Of a stretch of 64,000 nucleotides of DNA, positions 28,097 through 37,522 are shown piece after piece. The position numbers and the translations under genes are program-made. Origin of the DNA: Anaerolineaceae bacterium (lineage in GTDB: Bacteria > Chloroflexota > Anaerolineae > Anaerolineales > UBA11657). Numbering within the stretch: the first letter of the stretch is position 1; the number at the start of each line of letters is the position of its first letter. The notes beneath the pieces are model-generated. The model saw only the letters and a program-made list of their open reading frames with translations. It was not told where the DNA came from and did not search any database. The DNA lies in contig BGOS01000022.1 of NCBI GenBank assembly GCA_003569365.1, positions 35,317 through 99,316 of the forward strand. Reading direction: 5' to 3'.

Positions 28097-29044
28097 CTAG
28101 ACGGGGTGTCGCAGGCGCGGGTTCACCAGAATACTGAGCACATCTGCAACCGTGTTCAGGGTGATGAAGGCACCTGCAAAAATCAGGCCGCAAGCCTGCA
28201 CAACCGGCAGATCACGCTTGCTAACGCCATCGACCATAAACTGCCCGATGCCGGGGTAGACGAATACAACTTCAATCACCACTACGCCCACAATCAGGTA
28301 AGCCAGGTTGAGGGCGATCACGGTGATGATGGGGGCGGCTGCGTTTGGCAGAGCATGCGTGAGCACCACGCGTGTGCGCGAGAGGCCCTTGAGAAATGCC
28401 ATTTCAATGTACGGCTGGGACATGATGGACAGCACAGAGGAGCGCGTCATGCGCAGCATGTGGGCAGCCACCAGCATCGTAAGCGTCACAGCCGGCAGCG
28501 CCGTCACATGCAGCTTTTTTGAAAGCGGCATGTCTGCAAAAACTGTGGAAAGCGAAGGGAAGTAGCGCAGTTTTACGGCAAAAAACAGAATCAATAAATA
28601 GGCAATGAAAAATTCCGGGACGGAAATTGTGGCCAGTGAAATTATGTTGGCGAGGCGGTCAGCCAGCTTGCCCTCGTTGATGGCTGCCAGAATGCCAAGG
28701 GCAACAGACAGCGGCACTGCAATCAGCGCCGCATAGCCGGCCAGAAACAAAGTGTTCTTGAGGCGCGGGGTAATAGAGGTAAGAATGTCGCGCTTGTTTG
28801 TCAGCGCTTTTCCAAAATTTCCCTGAATGGCGCCGGTAAACCACTCCGCATAACGGACGTGGGCCGGCCGGTCAAGGCCGAGTTCTTTGCGAAAGACTCT
28901 GAGTGTTTCAGGGGTGGCACCTTGCCCAAGTACGGCGCTGGCAACGTCCCCCGGCAGGATTTCCGTGGCTGCAAAAATAAGAATACTGACGGCCAGGAGC
29001 GTCAGTATTCCGAGGACGACCCGCGTAGCAATTATGCGCAGCAA
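28097..29044 (-). CDS. Peptide-type ABC importer permease, DppB-like
   Basis: Permease of 315 residues with the N-terminal membrane helix, EILPGDVA near residue 30, and the coupling loop PYIEMAFLKGLSRTRVVLTHALPN. The start appears to be TTG 29044, preceded by AAGGAC; no ATG is placed well. It ends in VNPRLRHPV as in other DppB proteins. Second gene of the operon after the binding protein. Confidence 0.92.
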   Translation of the reverse strand: MLRIIATRVVLGILTLLAVSILIFAATEILPGDVASAVLGQGATPETLRVFRKELGLDRPAHVRYAEWFTGAIQGNFGKALTNKRDILTSITPRLKNTLFLAGYAALIAVPLSVALGILAAINEGKLADRLANIISLATISVPEFFIAYLLILFFAVKLRYFPSLSTVFADMPLSKKLHVTALPAVTLTMLVAAHMLRMTRSSVLSIMSQPYIEMAFLKGLSRTRVVLTHALPNAAAPIITVIALNLAYLIVGVVVIEVVFVYPGIGQFMVDGVSKRDLPVVQACGLIFAGAFITLNTVADVLSILVNPRLRHPV

Positions 29045-29080
29045 CGGGTCGTCCTTGTTTCCAGAGGGAGGGCTTGCCGT

Positions 29081-30727
29081 TTAGGCGAACCAGCCCTTTT
29101 CTGCGATGCGGTCGTCGTTGAGGTCATAGCGGGCGTGGGGGTCCGTGCCCATGACCTTCTTGGAGTATCCGTCCAGATAGTCGGTGATTGCAAAGCAGAT
29201 CATGCCGCCATCTTCCGAAATCATCTCCTGGCAGGTGTAGTACATCTCTGTGCGCTTGGTATTGTCAAGCTCAACCGCTGCCTTCGCCACCAGATCATCG
29301 AACGCTGGCACCTTCCAGTTCGAGTCGTTCCAGTCTGACGCCGAGCCGTAAATTTGCCGGAATACCTGATCTGCCGACAGGCGCCGGCCCCAGTAAACGG
29401 CACAGAACGGAACCTTCAGCCAGACATTGTCCCAGTAGCCGTCAGCGCTAACCTTGTTCACACCCATTGTGATGCCAGCCTTCTTGAGCGACTCCTGGTA
29501 GATCTGCGCGCAGTCCACGGCGCTGCCCCACGCGCCTTCGGAAGTTTGCAATTCAAACGCGCTGGTGATGCCGGCTTTCTTAAAGTGGAAGGCGGCCTTG
29601 TCCGCGTCGTACACCCGCTGCGGCATCTTGGTGTTGTAAAAAGGATTTAGAGCATCCAGCGTGTGATCGTTGCCGGGCACTGCATAACCGTTGTACACCT
29701 GCTTGATGATCTGCTCGCGATCAATGCCCCATTTGAGGGCGAGGCGCAGATCCTTGTTGTCGTACGGCGCATCCGTCACGCGTGACACAAAGCAGAACCG
29801 GTTGCCGGTACCCTTGGTGCGCACAATGTTGAGATTTGCGTCCTTCATGAGAGCATCCACGGTGCGGGGGTCAAGCCGGTTGACGGCATCCACCTCACCG
29901 GACTGCAGCGCAGCCGTGCGGGCTGCCGGGTCCTGGATGTTGCGGATCTCAACCATGTCAAAGTTGCCGCGATCTTTCTTCCAGTAGCCGCCACGGTTCT
30001 TGAATACCAAGCGCACACCCGGCTCGAAGCTCTCGAGCGTGAAGGCGCCCGTGCCGATTGGCTTTTCCCAGTCGGTGAAGTCCTTCGGCACCACCACAAG
30101 ATGGTAGTCGCCCAGCAGCACCGGGAAGTCTGCGTTGCCGCCTGACAGCGTGATGCCAATCTGCGAGTCTGACAGCTTCTTGATCTCCGTTATTGGCTCA
30201 AGAATGCCTTTGGCCGGCGACTTGGACTCACCGCGGTGAATGCCAATCGAGTAGATGATGTCATCCGCGTCCAGAGTTTTGCCGTTGGAAAAAGTGATGC
30301 CCTGGCGGACATTGAAGATCCACTCGGATGCACCAGCCTTCGCTTCCCAGCTCTCCAGCAATTCGCCGGTTGGGTTGCCCGCAGCATCAAACTCAACCAA
30401 GCCGTTCATGCAGCACAGCGCTGCAGCAATCATCACCGAGTCCGAATAAGTGCGCGGGTCCAGCGAGTCGGTGGCGGAGCCACCTTCCATGCCGATGCGC
30501 AGCGTACCGCCCTTCGGTTTGCCGCTTGCCACCGGTACAGCGGTGGCCATCTCGACGACTGCTGTGGGCTCAGGCGCAGCCGGCGCAGGCACATCAGTGG
30601 CGGGTACGGCTGCGGGCGCCTCTACCGCAGCCGGGGCTGCTGGCGCTGCGCAAGCGGCGAGGGCCGAGGCACCAACAGTTGCAGACAATGCGAGAAATTT
30701 TCGACGACCTAACGTTTTCTTAGCCAT
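29081..30727 (-). CDS. ABC importer solute-binding lipoprotein with Tat-type signal
   Basis: Family 5 binding protein of 548 residues. The signal has twin arginines (GRRKFLALSA) and a lipobox LAACAAP, so export as a folded Tat lipoprotein is likely, and this differs from the two Sec-type binding proteins near the left end. An Ala/Pro/Val tether runs to about residue 70, followed by the binding domain (ITFSNGKTLDADDIIYS). The start codon is preceded by TTAGGAGG, the strongest ribosome site in the window, and by a two-hexamer promoter. Confidence 0.92.
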   Translation of the reverse strand: MAKKTLGRRKFLALSATVGASALAACAAPAAPAAVEAPAAVPATDVPAPAAPEPTAVVEMATAVPVASGKPKGGTLRIGMEGGSATDSLDPRTYSDSVMIAAALCCMNGLVEFDAAGNPTGELLESWEAKAGASEWIFNVRQGITFSNGKTLDADDIIYSIGIHRGESKSPAKGILEPITEIKKLSDSQIGITLSGGNADFPVLLGDYHLVVVPKDFTDWEKPIGTGAFTLESFEPGVRLVFKNRGGYWKKDRGNFDMVEIRNIQDPAARTAALQSGEVDAVNRLDPRTVDALMKDANLNIVRTKGTGNRFCFVSRVTDAPYDNKDLRLALKWGIDREQIIKQVYNGYAVPGNDHTLDALNPFYNTKMPQRVYDADKAAFHFKKAGITSAFELQTSEGAWGSAVDCAQIYQESLKKAGITMGVNKVSADGYWDNVWLKVPFCAVYWGRRLSADQVFRQIYGSASDWNDSNWKVPAFDDLVAKAAVELDNTKRTEMYYTCQEMISEDGGMICFAITDYLDGYSKKVMGTDPHARYDLNDDRIAEKGWFA

Positions 30728-30750
30728 ATTTTCCTCCTAAGGATTGTGAA

Positions 30751-30779
30751 AGATTACAGCATTACGGGCGCGGGGTCAA
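30751..30779 (-). promoter_or_regulatory. Sigma70-type promoter of the third importer operon
   Basis: On the minus strand TTGACC (30774-30779), a 17-base spacer and TAATCT (30751-30756). The start point would lie near 30744, leaving a short leader with TTAGGAGG before the binding-protein ATG. The -35 hexamer and spacer length are identical to those of the promoter at 6329-6357. Confidence 0.65.
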
Positions 30780-30851
30780 GGCAGTGTGTAAGTTTGGCAC
30801 TCCCGTTTATTTGATGGAGTCCACTAAAGTGATCGGCTTGGCGGAGGGTAA

Positions 30852-32234
30852 TTAACCGCCTCGGCGCCAACGCCCGCTGCGAAAAATGAGCCAAAGCAAC
30901 GCCGCACGGGCGGTCCAGTCGATGGCGGTGCCCCACCAAACGCCCGCAATTCCAAGCCCTAGGCCAATTGTGAGCCAGTACACCAGTGCCAGCCGGAAAA
31001 CCAGCACGCCAGCTAGCGTCACAAACATCGGTGTGCGCGTGTCCCCGGCGCCCGCAAGTGCGCCGGAGAGCACCATGTGCACGGCCAAGGGCGGCAGCTC
31101 CGCAGCAGAAATTGCCAGTGCGAGCGCCGCCATCTGCAGCACATCCGGCGTGCTGCCAAATATTTGCACCAGCTGGCGGGAGGCCAGCAGGAACACCAGC
31201 GCCAGTACGCTGTTGAGCAGCAGCGCAATACCCAGCGACCGCTGCACCGCACTCTCAGCGCGCTTGTACAAATGTGCACCGGTGGCCTGGCCCACCAGAG
31301 TGGTGGTGGCCATGGCCAGCCCCCACGTAGGCATGTAGCTAAGCGACTCAACCCGCAGGGCAATCTGGTGCGCAGCCATCACTGCTGTGCCAAGTGACGC
31401 GACCATTCTTGTAAAGAGCAAATGCCCGCTGTGGCTAAGAACGGTCTCGGCGCCTTTGGGTGCGGACAGCTGCACGATGCGCACAACTGCCGGCATGTTC
31501 CACTGCAGCAGCTGGCGCGCATCAATCCGCAGGCGCGTGCGCCCGCTGAGCAGCGCGCCCAAAGAAAGCACGGCGCCCGCTAAAAAGCCAAGTGCCGTGC
31601 CCCACGCAGCGCCCGCCAGCTGCAAAGCCGGCGCACCCCACATGCCAAAGACCAGCACAAAGCTGGCGGCAATATTGATGCTGTTGATTGCAAGTGTGTT
31701 CCACATTGGCGTGCGCGTGTCGCCGGTGCCGCGCATGATGCCGTGCGCAATCATGGCGGGAAAGGTGAGCGGGGCAGCCAGCAGCACAATACGCATGTAC
31801 TCTGCGCCCTGCGGCACTACGCGGCTTTCGGCGCCCATCAGCTGCATCAGCTGCGCGCCAAACAGCCAGCCCAGCCCCATGAATGCCAGCGACAGGATGA
31901 AGCTGAGCTGCAGCGATTGCGCGGCAAGCTTTGCTGCGCGCTCGTGTTCGCCGGCGCCCCAGTCTTGTGCAACCAGCGCTGCAGTGCCCACATCCAGCGC
32001 CGCAAAAATAGAGGTAACCAGCAGCAAGAGCGCGCTGCTGATGCCGACCGCTGCCAGCGCAGCCGGATCATGCAACCAGCCAACCATCAGTGTGTCGCTG
32101 AAGTACACCGCCGTGCGCAGCAGGTTCTCGAGGATCACGGGCAGCGCCAGCTGCAGCACAGTGCGCGTGGTGTGATCTTCGGTGGGTTGGGGGGCGGGTA
32201 TCAATGGAACACAGGCGGCGCGACAGGCGACCAT
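30852..32234 (-). CDS. MATE-family multidrug/metabolite exporter
   Basis: Multidrug and toxin extrusion protein of 460 residues with twelve hydrophobic segments. Each half starts with the family pattern: ALPVILENLLRTAVYFSDTLMVGWL in the first and LSAPKGAETVLSHSGHLLFTRMV in the second. The first 20 residues are hydrophilic and the start could lie a little further in. Export is coupled to Na+ or H+ in the family. Not obviously part of an operon; the ABC importer promoter lies just downstream of its end. Confidence 0.9.
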   Translation of the reverse strand: MVACRAACVPLIPAPQPTEDHTTRTVLQLALPVILENLLRTAVYFSDTLMVGWLHDPAALAAVGISSALLLLVTSIFAALDVGTAALVAQDWGAGEHERAAKLAAQSLQLSFILSLAFMGLGWLFGAQLMQLMGAESRVVPQGAEYMRIVLLAAPLTFPAMIAHGIMRGTGDTRTPMWNTLAINSINIAASFVLVFGMWGAPALQLAGAAWGTALGFLAGAVLSLGALLSGRTRLRIDARQLLQWNMPAVVRIVQLSAPKGAETVLSHSGHLLFTRMVASLGTAVMAAHQIALRVESLSYMPTWGLAMATTTLVGQATGAHLYKRAESAVQRSLGIALLLNSVLALVFLLASRQLVQIFGSTPDVLQMAALALAISAAELPPLAVHMVLSGALAGAGDTRTPMFVTLAGVLVFRLALVYWLTIGLGLGIAGVWWGTAIDWTARAALLWLIFRSGRWRRGG

Positions 32235-32418
32235 GCAAGACTGCCGTGCGGCAGCGCTGGTTTATTGCGCGTGCGTGGCAAGAACAGCGGATGGTACCGC
32301 TTGCTAGATGCGTTTATGTTACGGGGTTGAAAAATGTGTGTTGCGCTGAGCCCGGGCCTGGAACATGGCGCCGCATTGTGTGGCTTGCATGCGGTCGATG
32401 CGATGCGCCTGCGGCTGC

Positions 32419-32940
32419 CTAAGTTGTGCCGGCTCCCACGCCCCACGCATCCAGCACCGCAGCGGGAACGTGCCCGCTTACGGCGCGCGCGTGCGCCCAG
32501 GCGACCAGACTGCGCGCCGCAGCGGTGCACAGCAGTTGCGGCACTGGTTTTATTCCAACCCGGCCCAGGTCCAGCCGGTCTGCGTCCCAGCATGCTTGTA
32601 CCGTCGGCCGGCCGATGGTGAGGCCGTCCGTGTGCAACCGGCATGCCTCAGCGAGCAGCGCAAACTGGGCGTCATCCAATTGCACCAGCGTGCCCCGCAG
32701 GGATTTGGCCAACTCTGCGCCGCGTTCGCCGTGGCCTTGGTCGTAATTCTCATTTACGCGCCGCGCATCATGGAACAACGCAAACAATGTGACGACCATG
32801 CGATCGGCGCCGTTGGCATCAGCAATGCGCAGGCCGTTCTCCAGCACGCGCGCCCAGTGCACCACGCCGTGGGTTCCGCGAATTGGCAGCGTGTACCCGC
32901 GCCGGATCGCGCTTATGATGGCTGCTGGGTCATTCAACAT
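32419..32940 (-). CDS. HD-domain phosphohydrolase-like protein
   Basis: Predicted metal-dependent hydrolase of 173 residues. The HD motif is FHDARR with an upstream metal His in GVVHWARV, then a conserved YDQGHGERGAELA and a late Asp in CWDADRLDLGRVG. This is the pattern of small stand-alone HD proteins that act on nucleotides or phosphoesters. The ATG at 32940 is chosen because upstream sequence is not protein-like. It lies 100 bp upstream of the ABC exporter genes' end, on the same strand. Confidence 0.82.
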   Translation of the reverse strand: MLNDPAAIISAIRRGYTLPIRGTHGVVHWARVLENGLRIADANGADRMVVTLFALFHDARRVNENYDQGHGERGAELAKSLRGTLVQLDDAQFALLAEACRLHTDGLTIGRPTVQACWDADRLDLGRVGIKPVPQLLCTAAARSLVAWAHARAVSGHVPAAVLDAWGVGAGTT

Positions 32941-33040
32941 AGCGCGCCCGCATGCAGCCGGCTGCCGTGAACGCCCGGGGCAGATACTGCGCAGTGCATA
33001 TATATTTGCATCGTGTGCTGCGCTGGCCGGGTGTAGGCGT

Positions 33041-34891
33041 TCATACTGGCTCAGGCGGAGTCGCAAACGCCATTGCATACAAATCATGGTAGTGCCCGTG
33101 CAGTGCCAGCAGCTGCGCGTGCGTGCCGCTCTCCACAATCCGCCCCTGGTCCATCACCACAATATTATCGGCGCGCGTGATGGTGGACAAGCGATGCGCA
33201 ATCACCAGTGCGGTGCGGCCGGCCAGCAAACGCTCCAGCGCTGCTTGAATGAGGCGCTCGGTTTGCGTGTCCACGCTGGCGGTGGCTTCATCCAAAATCA
33301 GAATGCGCGGATCTGCCAGCAAAGCACGCGCGAATGAAACCAGCTGGCGCTGCCCGCCGGAAAGAATTGCGCCGCCTTCGCCCACCTTGGTGTCATAGCC
33401 ATTGGGCAGCGCGCTAATGAAATCGTGCGCGCCGACTGCGCGCGCCACATCCTCCACTTCAGAATTGTCGGCCAGTGGCTTGCCGTACACAATGTTCTCG
33501 CGCACCGACCCGGAAAACAGGAACGGGTCCTGCAGTACAACGCCCATCTGGCGCCGCAGCGAGCGCTGGGTAATACTGCGCACATCCACGCCGTCAACGC
33601 ACACAGCGCCGCTGCTCACGTCATGAAAGCGCTGCACCAGCTTCACCAGGGTGGACTTTCCGGCGCCGGTTTCGCCAACCAGCGCCACGGTTTGCCCGGC
33701 CGATACCTGCAGCTGGATATTGGCCAGTACGGGCGGGCTGCCCGCACCGTAGCCAAATGACACATCGTCGAACGAGATACGGCCGGCAATCTGCGGCAGC
33801 ACTAGCGCTGCCGGCGTATCCACCACATCGGCGGGTGTATCGAGCAGTTCAAAGATGCGCTCGCTGCTGGCCATCGTGGCCTGAAATGTGTTGTAGCGCT
33901 GCGAGAGATCACGGATGGGATCGAACAGCCGGTCGATGTAAAGCGCAAACGCCACCAGCGTGCCGGCGCTGAGCGCGGTGGGCCCCAGCGAGAGCGAGCC
34001 CATGACTGCCAGCCCGCCGAGCCAGATCACGAGCGCCAGCGCAAGTGTGCCAATGAAGTCCACGCTTGGGAAAAATACGGACGTGATCAGCGCGGCGTGG
34101 TTGGTGTGGCGCAGGTGGTTGCCGTTTACATGCGCGTTGAAAACTTGCAGGTTGTAATCTTCACGGCTGAAGGATTGCACCACGCGCACGCCCACAATGT
34201 TTTCGCTGAGCACGGCGTTCACCCAGCTAACCGCGGAGCGCACCGCGCGGTAACTATCGCGCGCGCGGCGCCGGAACACCTCTGTGGCTAACACCATAAA
34301 GGGCAGCACCGCAAAACTATAGAGCGCCAGCCGCCAATTCAGCAGCAGCATTGCAAGCGTAATGCCGGCCAGATCCACAAAGCTGCGCGCCACCGCAACC
34401 AGTGCCCAAACCACCATCTCCCTGATCACCGAAACATCGTTGACCACGCGCGACACAAGGCGCCCGACCGCATAGCGGTTGTAGAACGACATGGAGAGTG
34501 CTTGCAAATGGTCAAACAACTCGCGGCGCAAATCAAAGATGAAGCCCTGGCCGGTGGTGGACATAATGCGAATGCGCGAATACGTGCCCACCCAGAACAC
34601 CGCAGCTGAGAGCAGGTACAGCAGCACGGCTTGCGCGAGTGCGGCGCGGTTGCCGTGCCCAACCCCTTCGTCCAGTGCCAGTTTTATCAGGAAGGGGCCG
34701 GCCACGGACGCGGTCATGGCGAGCAGCATAAAGCCCAGCGCGGCCAGCACGCGCAGCCGGTACGGGTGCAGGTAGCCATACAAGCGGCGCACAATCTTGC
34801 CGTCATAAGCCTTGCCCATGACGGTGTCTTCCGGCGGCGGCGGCGCAGCAGGTTTGCGCAAGGGCAGGGCGGGCACAGCGCTGGCAGTCAT
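33041..34891 (-). CDS. ABC exporter half-transporter, canonical ATP site
   Basis: Type IV ABC exporter subunit of 616 residues: six membrane segments (about 45-330), then the ATPase domain with GETGAGKST, LSGGQRQ and Walker B ILDEATASVD with catalytic Glu, and the switch His in VIAHRLST. It overlaps the upstream exporter gene by 4 bp, so the two are made together. Its partner has degenerate residues, so this subunit likely supplies the intact Walker B of a heterodimer. Lipid or drug export is the usual role. Confidence 0.92.
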   Translation of the reverse strand: MTASAVPALPLRKPAAPPPPEDTVMGKAYDGKIVRRLYGYLHPYRLRVLAALGFMLLAMTASVAGPFLIKLALDEGVGHGNRAALAQAVLLYLLSAAVFWVGTYSRIRIMSTTGQGFIFDLRRELFDHLQALSMSFYNRYAVGRLVSRVVNDVSVIREMVVWALVAVARSFVDLAGITLAMLLLNWRLALYSFAVLPFMVLATEVFRRRARDSYRAVRSAVSWVNAVLSENIVGVRVVQSFSREDYNLQVFNAHVNGNHLRHTNHAALITSVFFPSVDFIGTLALALVIWLGGLAVMGSLSLGPTALSAGTLVAFALYIDRLFDPIRDLSQRYNTFQATMASSERIFELLDTPADVVDTPAALVLPQIAGRISFDDVSFGYGAGSPPVLANIQLQVSAGQTVALVGETGAGKSTLVKLVQRFHDVSSGAVCVDGVDVRSITQRSLRRQMGVVLQDPFLFSGSVRENIVYGKPLADNSEVEDVARAVGAHDFISALPNGYDTKVGEGGAILSGGQRQLVSFARALLADPRILILDEATASVDTQTERLIQAALERLLAGRTALVIAHRLSTITRADNIVVMDQGRIVESGTHAQLLALHGHYHDLYAMAFATPPEPV

Positions 34892-36747
34892 TTGACGGCG
34901 CTGGGGCGCAGCGGTTGTTGCGGCGGCTTGTTGCGCAGGTCTGGCCGCGCGGCGCGCGCCACGGGCTCTACGCTGGCGGCGGCAGCTATTTCTCTTGCGC
35001 TGAGCAGCGTGCGCTGCAGCTCTTCCTGGTCGCGCAGTTGCAAATTGTAAAGATCTTGATACATACCCGGCACATTCACCAGCTGTGCATGCGTGCCGCG
35101 CTGCGCAATGCGCCCGGCATCCAGCACCAGAATTTGGTGCGCGCGCTTCACAGTGGAGAGGCGCTGCGCAATCACAAACGTGGTGCGCCCCTGCATTAGC
35201 GTGTCCAGCGCCTGCTGGATCAGGTGCTCCGTGCGCGTGTCCACGCTGGATGTGGCGTCATCCAGAATGAGGATGCGCGGATTGAGCAGCAGTGCGCGCG
35301 CAATCGCCACGCGCTGGCGCTGCCCGCCCGAAAGCGTAACGCCGCGCTCGCCCACCCATGTGTCGTAGCCGGCGGGGAAGCTGCAAATAAAATCATGCGC
35401 GCGCGCGGCCGTGGCTGCTGCGATGATGTCTTCCTGGGTTGCGTCCGGCTGCCCGAATGCAATGTTCTGCCCGATGCTGGCTGAAAACAGCAGCGACGTT
35501 TGCAGCACAACGCCAATCTGCAGCCGCAGCGACTTGAGGTCCACGCTGCGCGTGTCGTGCCCGTCGATGCGCACGCTGCCCTCATCCGGGTCGTAGAAGC
35601 GCGGCAGCAAATTTACAAAGCTGGACTTGCCGCTGCCGGTCGGTCCCACCAGCGCAATGATCTGATTGGGCTGCGCCGTGAAGCTGATGTTGTGCAGCGC
35701 CCGATGCGCGCCGCGGTACGCCAGCGACACATTGTCAAACTCCACCAGCCCGCGCACCTTGGGCAGCATTTGGGCCGGGGCGGGCGGCACCGCAATTTCT
35801 GCGCGGTCCAGCACTTCGTAAATGCGCCGGCCGCCGGCCACGGCCTCGCCGCCGGAGCTGATGGCAAAGCCCAGCTCTTGCACGGGCGAGGTGAGCAGCA
35901 GCAGGTAGGCGTTGAACGCCACCAGCTGGCCCAGCGTAAGCTGCTGGCCAAGCACCATGCCGCCGCCAAACCACAGCACCACGCAGTTGGCCACTATCAC
36001 CAGCAGGTTCATGGTGGGCAGGAACAAGCCCCACATGCGCACAATGCGCACGCGGGCATCGTACAGTTCGCGGTTGGCAACGCCAAAGCGCTGCGCTTCC
36101 TCCGGCTCGCGCGCAAACGCGCGCACCACTTGCACACCGGTGGCGTACTCTTGCACCGCACTGGAAAGCCCGCCCAGCGCCTGATCCACGCGCAGGAACA
36201 GCCCCTCCACTTTGAAGGCGAGGGCCATGGCCACGGCGGCCAGCAGCAGCAGCGGCAGCAGGCTCAGCAAAGTCAGCGCCGGGCTGGTGCGCACCAGCAT
36301 AACCAGCACGCCCGTTAGCAGCAAGCCGATGTTTAGCAAGTCCACGGCGCCCTCGCCGGCAAAGCGCGAAAGCGCGGACACATCTTCAGTGCAGCGGCTC
36401 ATCAGCTGCCCTGTTTGTGTTTCATCGTGAAAGCCAAATGGCAGGCGCTGAATCTTGTCGTAGAGCTGCGCGCGCAGGTCATAGCCAATGCGGTTCACCA
36501 GCCACTCGCCAAGGTAGCGCCGTGCAAAGCCAAAGAGCGCGCGCGCAAACCCCACGCCCACAATCACCAGCGCAGCTTGTGCCAGCGCCACAGCGCTGCG
36601 ATCCAGCAGTCCCTCGTCAATCACGGTGCGAATCACGGCCGGGTTGACGAGACTGGTGGCAGTGACGCCCAAAAGGCTCAGCAGCAGCAGCGTTACTTGC
36701 AGCTTGTAAGCGCGGAGCGAGGTGGCAAAGCGAAACAGTATTTTCAT
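34888..36747 (-). CDS. ABC exporter half-transporter, degenerate ATP site
   Basis: Second exporter half of 619 residues from ATG 36747. Six membrane segments are followed by an ATPase domain with GPTGSGKSS and LSGGQRQR, but Walker B ends in ILDDATSSVD, with Asp in the catalytic Glu position, and the switch residue is Gln (VIAQRLST) where His is expected. This pair of changes is typical of the non-catalytic half in heterodimers such as BmrCD and TM287/288. It overlaps its partner's start by 4 bp. Confidence 0.92.
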   Translation of the reverse strand: MKILFRFATSLRAYKLQVTLLLLSLLGVTATSLVNPAVIRTVIDEGLLDRSAVALAQAALVIVGVGFARALFGFARRYLGEWLVNRIGYDLRAQLYDKIQRLPFGFHDETQTGQLMSRCTEDVSALSRFAGEGAVDLLNIGLLLTGVLVMLVRTSPALTLLSLLPLLLLAAVAMALAFKVEGLFLRVDQALGGLSSAVQEYATGVQVVRAFAREPEEAQRFGVANRELYDARVRIVRMWGLFLPTMNLLVIVANCVVLWFGGGMVLGQQLTLGQLVAFNAYLLLLTSPVQELGFAISSGGEAVAGGRRIYEVLDRAEIAVPPAPAQMLPKVRGLVEFDNVSLAYRGAHRALHNISFTAQPNQIIALVGPTGSGKSSFVNLLPRFYDPDEGSVRIDGHDTRSVDLKSLRLQIGVVLQTSLLFSASIGQNIAFGQPDATQEDIIAAATAARAHDFICSFPAGYDTWVGERGVTLSGGQRQRVAIARALLLNPRILILDDATSSVDTRTEHLIQQALDTLMQGRTTFVIAQRLSTVKRAHQILVLDAGRIAQRGTHAQLVNVPGMYQDLYNLQLRDQEELQRTLLSAREIAAAASVEPVARAARPDLRNKPPQQPLRPSAVK

Positions 36748-36858
36748 GCTGGCAGCTGCGAAGGTGATTTTAACACCGGGCTTGTTTCGAGAGGCCGCGC
36801 GCCAAGCGAGCCACGCAGCGCGGGCGCTGTGCACCGGCGCGCTGCTGCAGCGCGCCAG

Positions 36859-37506
36859 CTAATGCTCGTTAGTGGAAGCTGCGGGGAAGGCGCCGAATTC
36901 GGCGCCGGCGGCCAGCAGTGCCGCCCACAAGTACTGGCCCAGCGAGCGCGCGCCAATCAGTGTGTACGCGGGCTGTACCTCTTCGTCACAGCGTACTACC
37001 ACTTGCGAGATCTTCGCGACGCTCGTCTGCTTGGCGCATAAGTTTGGAAACTCACGCGCAGCAAAGTTCAGCGCGCACAAACGTGAGAGCAGGGCCACGC
37101 ATTGCGCCCCCACAAGCTGGATCTCGGTGCGGCCATGCGTAATGTTGGTGACAGTGAGCAGCTGGCCGGCGGGCAGGGCGCTGACCACACGCGCTTCCAG
37201 CGCGTCATCGGTGCCGGCTGCGCCATGAACCAGATAGCGGTCCGGGCGCAAGCAGTACACGGCCACTTGGCCGTCAGTCCAACCCGCATTCACGGCATTC
37301 GGCGTGCCACGCCAGAGACTCGCCAGCAACTGCGCCGCCTGCGCGCCTTCCACAATCAGCTTTGCGCGCGCGCTGTGGTCATGCATGCGCAGCGCGCCAG
37401 TCTGCGTGGGAAGCTCCAGAACACTCCAGCCCGCCTGGTTATGCAGCGCTGCGGGCTGTGTGCTGGCAACCGCTAGCAGCGGCGAAATCTTTACGGGCGC
37501 ATTCAT
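36859..37506 (-). CDS. soxG: Heterotetrameric sarcosine oxidase gamma subunit
   Basis: Small subunit of 215 residues of the SoxBDAG oxidase, with the folate-binding-like fold of the GCV_T family but shorter. Family features include LRPDRYLVHG, THGRTEIQLVG and the C-terminal AYTLIGARSLGQYLW. The ATG at 37506 gives the normal length. It is the last gene of the operon, 16 bp after soxA. Assignment rests on both sequence and position. Confidence 0.9.
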   Translation of the reverse strand: MNAPVKISPLLAVASTQPAALHNQAGWSVLELPTQTGALRMHDHSARAKLIVEGAQAAQLLASLWRGTPNAVNAGWTDGQVAVYCLRPDRYLVHGAAGTDDALEARVVSALPAGQLLTVTNITHGRTEIQLVGAQCVALLSRLCALNFAAREFPNLCAKQTSVAKISQVVVRCDEEVQPAYTLIGARSLGQYLWAALLAAGAEFGAFPAASTNEH

Positions 37507-37522
37507 AATTTTGATTTGCGCA

